NCBI GenBank assembly: GCA_030590745.1
Contig: JAUVCS010000034.1
Span: 1-8,008 of the forward strand
Direction: 5' to 3'
Origin: Desulfuromusa sp.
Lineage (GTDB): Bacteria > Desulfobacterota > Desulfuromonadia > Desulfuromonadales > Geopsychrobacteraceae
DNA length: 8,008 bases
In this document: in pieces, positions 6,460 through 8,008 of the stretch
Layout: every line of letters begins with the position of its first letter
Numbering within the stretch: the stretch's first letter is position 1
The notes under the pieces: model-generated
Seen by the model: the letters and a program-made list of their open reading frames with translations, nothing else
Told to the model about the DNA's origin: nothing
Database searches by the model: none
Translations under genes and position numbers: made by a program

Positions 6460-6957
6460 ATGTACCAGGTGGGGATTTTAACCCTTTCAGATAAGGGTTC
6501 TTGTGGTGAGCGTGAAGATGAAAGTGGTCCTCTCTTGGCAGAAATGGTATCGGCTATAGCAAATGTTGTCCGTTACCAGGTGATCGGCGATGATCAGGAA
6601 GAGATTGTACTGTTGTTGAAAGAGTGGGTTGATGATCTGCACCTTGATTTTATTTTAACAACTGGTGGCACCGGACTGAGTCCGCGGGATGTCACCCCCC
6701 AAGCAACCGCATCCGTCCTTGATTATCAGATCTCTGGCATGGCTGAGGCAATGCGGGCCAGCAGTTTAACTAAAACACCGCGGGCAATGCTTTCCCGGGC
6801 ACTGGTTGGGGTTCGTCAACAAACTTTGATTATTAACCTGCCTGGAAGTCCCAGAGCAGCTCGAGAGAACTTCGAAGTATTATTGCCAGTTATTCCACAT
6901 GCTTTGGCTAAATTATTGGGAGATCCCGCTGATTGTGCCATTAGCGAAGATGAATAA
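6460..6957 (+). CDS. mog: Molybdenum cofactor biosynthesis protein, MoaB/Mog family (molybdopterin adenylyltransferase)
   Basis: Mog-type proteins adenylylate molybdopterin, preparing it for molybdate insertion during molybdenum cofactor synthesis. The 165 residues form one MoCF-binding domain. Visible motifs are GILTLSDKGSCGEREDESG (5-23), TTGGTGLSPRDVTP (67-80) with the Asp77 expected at the active site, and NLPGSPRAA (126-134). Met 6460 was chosen because MYQVGILTLSDKG is the family's typical N-terminus; in-frame TTG 6445 and ATG 6448 would add five or four residues without a better ribosome site (GGGA lies at 6450-6453). MoaB and Mog are hard to separate from sequence alone; the conserved GGTG and DVTP elements suit either. 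No other molybdenum gene is nearby. Molybdoenzymes are common in anaerobic respirers of the proposed group. No clear intrinsic terminator follows, only a T-rich tract. Confidence 0.93.
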   Translation: MYQVGILTLSDKGSCGEREDESGPLLAEMVSAIANVVRYQVIGDDQEEIVLLLKEWVDDLHLDFILTTGGTGLSPRDVTPQATASVLDYQISGMAEAMRASSLTKTPRAMLSRALVGVRQQTLIINLPGSPRAARENFEVLLPVIPHALAKLLGDPADCAISEDE

Positions 6958-7246
6958 TTTTTCTTTTACCTTTTCTTAACCCTTTGAAAATATAGCTAAA
7001 TTCGGTCTTTTTTGGCAGAAGTGGCGGACTGTAAACAGTTGTTGTGGATAGTGCTGTGTAAAACTGCCAATCAGCAATTTTCAGCCCCCATGATTGCTTG
7101 ACCTCAGCTCTTTGCTTAATATTTAAGCAAATAAATAGCGCTAATTATGATTGAGAATTTGCCAGTTTTCGACACACTAATCCCACTTTTTAGCGATCTT
7201 GATGGAAGGGTAGAATGATGCGGGGTAGTTCATTATTTTAAATGTG
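6958..7246. other. Gene-free convergent intergenic region rich in inverted repeats
   Basis: This 289-base stretch lies between the ends of two convergent genes. No supported ORF was found; the two mini-frames noticed (7147-7218 and one starting near 7217) lack a ribosome binding site. It begins T-rich and contains several dyads: TTGGCAG (7012-7018) with CTGCCAA (7064-7070), ACTGT-AA-ACAGT (7028-7039), the 7055-7176 element, and the 8-bp palindrome TAGCGCTA (7136-7143). No standard terminator for either flanking gene was recognised, so one of these hairpins may serve that role. Confidence 0.6.
7055..7176. repeat. 122-bp element with imperfect terminal inverted repeats
   Basis: The left end reads TGTGT then AAAACTGCCAA (7055-7070). 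The right end, read on the minus strand, is TGTGT, CG, AAAACTGGCAA (7176-7159). The ends match over 15 of 16 bases apart from a two-base insertion. Inside are two hairpins: TCA-GCAAT (7071-7078) with ATTGC-T-TGA (7093-7101), and TTTGCTTAA (7111-7119) with TTAAGCAAA (7123-7131). TG...CA ends suggest a small non-autonomous transposon or an insertion-sequence remnant, though no target duplication is visible. The same folding would also suit a branched structured RNA. Confidence 0.4.
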
Positions 7247-8008
7247 TTACTTGTTTTCGTAGTATTTCAGTGCTCGTTTCACTCTGGCCAATAGCCGTAA
7301 CGGGTTGATTGGTTTGGCAACAAAATCAAAAAATCCCATCTCTAGGATGCGCGACTCCTCAGCTGCCGTGGCAAGTGAAGAAATCGCGATCACCGGGGTA
7401 TTGTCAATGTCACCGTTGACTTGTAGTGTCTTGAACATCTCTGTTCCATCCATCCCTGGCATGACGGTATTGACGATGATTAGCTGGATATTCAACTGGA
7501 TAGCAACCTTTAGTCCTTCAGGACCATTTAGGGCTTTATAAATTGAATAGCCATGACTCTCCAGAATTTCCGCTGTGGTATTCAGACTGATTTTCTGATT
7601 GTCAACCAGGAGGATAGTCTGTGTCTGTTTATTGATTTCAACCGGAATCTCAACCAGATAATGTTTTTTGATTGCGGCCTTAATGTCATCCGGTGTTGCA
7701 ACGCAGGGTGAGATACGCATTTCCAACTTAAAAGAGAGTTCGCTTTGCAATGCCATATCAAGTGGATTTGACATTGCCAGATAAAGGGTATTGTTGTCTA
7801 TTTTTAATGGAAAGATCAGGTGATCTAAGGCTGATTTTGTACCAATAATATCAAGAACTGTCTGCGGAAACCGATGTCGGGAAAAACTTTTAACATGGGG
7901 GAAACCAAACTGTGCAGAGATGGCTTTAGCAATATCATTTTCTTGTATAACTTCCATATCGCCAAGGATTTTTCCAATTGCTTTGTTTGTCCCTTTTTGC
8001 CTCAGTAG
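7247..8008 (-). CDS. MshEN (GspE N-terminal) domain plus degenerate receiver domain protein (partial)
   Basis: The frame is open to the right edge, so the true start lies outside; an internal ATG at 7957 is rejected because 17 upstream codons continue the domain. Numbering here is from that Met. The N-terminal half (upstream residues to about 102) resembles the GspE/MshE N-terminal domain: GKILGDM, ENDIAKAISAQFGFP (6-20), FPLKIDNNTLYLAMSNP (49-65). Some such domains bind cyclic di-GMP, but the usual Arg before the Leu/Ile-Gly pair is Ala here. Residues about 113-236 form a CheY-like receiver. The phospho-acceptor position is Asn163 in IIVNTVMPGMDG instead of Asp, and the acidic pair is Asp119-Asn120. 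Ser193/194 and Lys215 (AKP) remain. It probably works without classical phosphorylation, as a scaffold or by ligand sensing. It has no DNA-binding or ATPase domain in the visible part. Confidence 0.88.
   Translation of the reverse strand, partial: LLRQKGTNKAIGKILGDMEVIQENDIAKAISAQFGFPHVKSFSRHRFPQTVLDIIGTKSALDHLIFPLKIDNNTLYLAMSNPLDMALQSELSFKLEMRISPCVATPDDIKAAIKKHYLVEIPVEINKQTQTILLVDNQKISLNTTAEILESHGYSIYKALNGPEGLKVAIQLNIQLIIVNTVMPGMDGTEMFKTLQVNGDIDNTPVIAISSLATAAEESRILEMGFFDFVAKPINPLRLLARVKRALKYYENK

Noticed and set aside
6429..6494. A 21-codon ATG frame overlapping the mog start
   Set aside because: It has only a weak GAG upstream, is very short and has no coding signal beyond chance; it could be a leader peptide but nothing supports that.
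7055..7176. Integron attC site
   Set aside because: The ends fold like an attC, but no RYYYAAC/GTTRRRY core sites are present and no integron cassette or integrase lies nearby.
7147..7218. A 23-codon ATG frame beginning MIENLPVFDTL after mog
   Set aside because: No ribosome binding site precedes it and it overlaps the right end of the inverted-repeat element.

Overview
The window looks like the chromosome of a Gram-negative bacterium of moderate GC content, most likely a member of the Desulfuromonadales/Geobacter group. This is inferred from protein character: a nadC-birA-coaX cofactor cluster, a divergent EF-G paralogue, a conserved helical protein of unknown function, and a MshEN (GspE N-terminal)-receiver protein. 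No rRNA, tRNA, CRISPR array, complete insertion sequence or prophage gene was seen.

Layout. Positions 1-182 (minus strand) hold the N-terminus of a lipoprotein that runs off the left edge. A 216-base divergent regulatory region (183-398) follows; it has a plausible sigma-70 promoter for nadC, a 9-bp inverted repeat flanking the -10 box, and two short palindromes. Three plus-strand cofactor genes come next: nadC (NAD synthesis), birA (biotin-protein ligase/repressor, TTG start) and coaX (type III pantothenate kinase), with 11- and 29-base gaps. They end at a terminator-like hairpin (3070-3098) that also lies directly upstream of the ribosome binding site of an EF-G paralogue (3118-5193). That EF-G ends at a perfect 13-bp-stem terminator (5201-5239).

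After it comes a candidate 41-codon small ORF (5267-5392). Its stop overlaps the TTG start of a 343-residue conserved protein of unknown function, which is followed by a MoaB/Mog-type molybdopterin gene. A 289-base gene-free stretch (6958-7246) lies between this gene and the convergent minus-strand gene at the right edge. It contains a 122-bp element with imperfect terminal inverted repeats. The right-edge gene encodes a MshEN domain joined to a receiver domain whose phospho-acceptor aspartate is asparagine; its start lies outside the window.

How the genes relate. nadC, birA and coaX supply or attach three cofactors (NAD, biotin, CoA), and mog serves a fourth (molybdenum cofactor), so the window is mostly housekeeping. 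The unusual parts are the EF-G paralogue, which lacks the canonical G3 histidine and P-loop aspartate, the unknown 343-aa protein with its possible coupled small ORF, the pseudo-receiver protein, and the unexplained inverted-repeat DNA around nadC and after mog. I see no clear new multi-gene defence or mobile system; the best candidates for new biology are these individual items.
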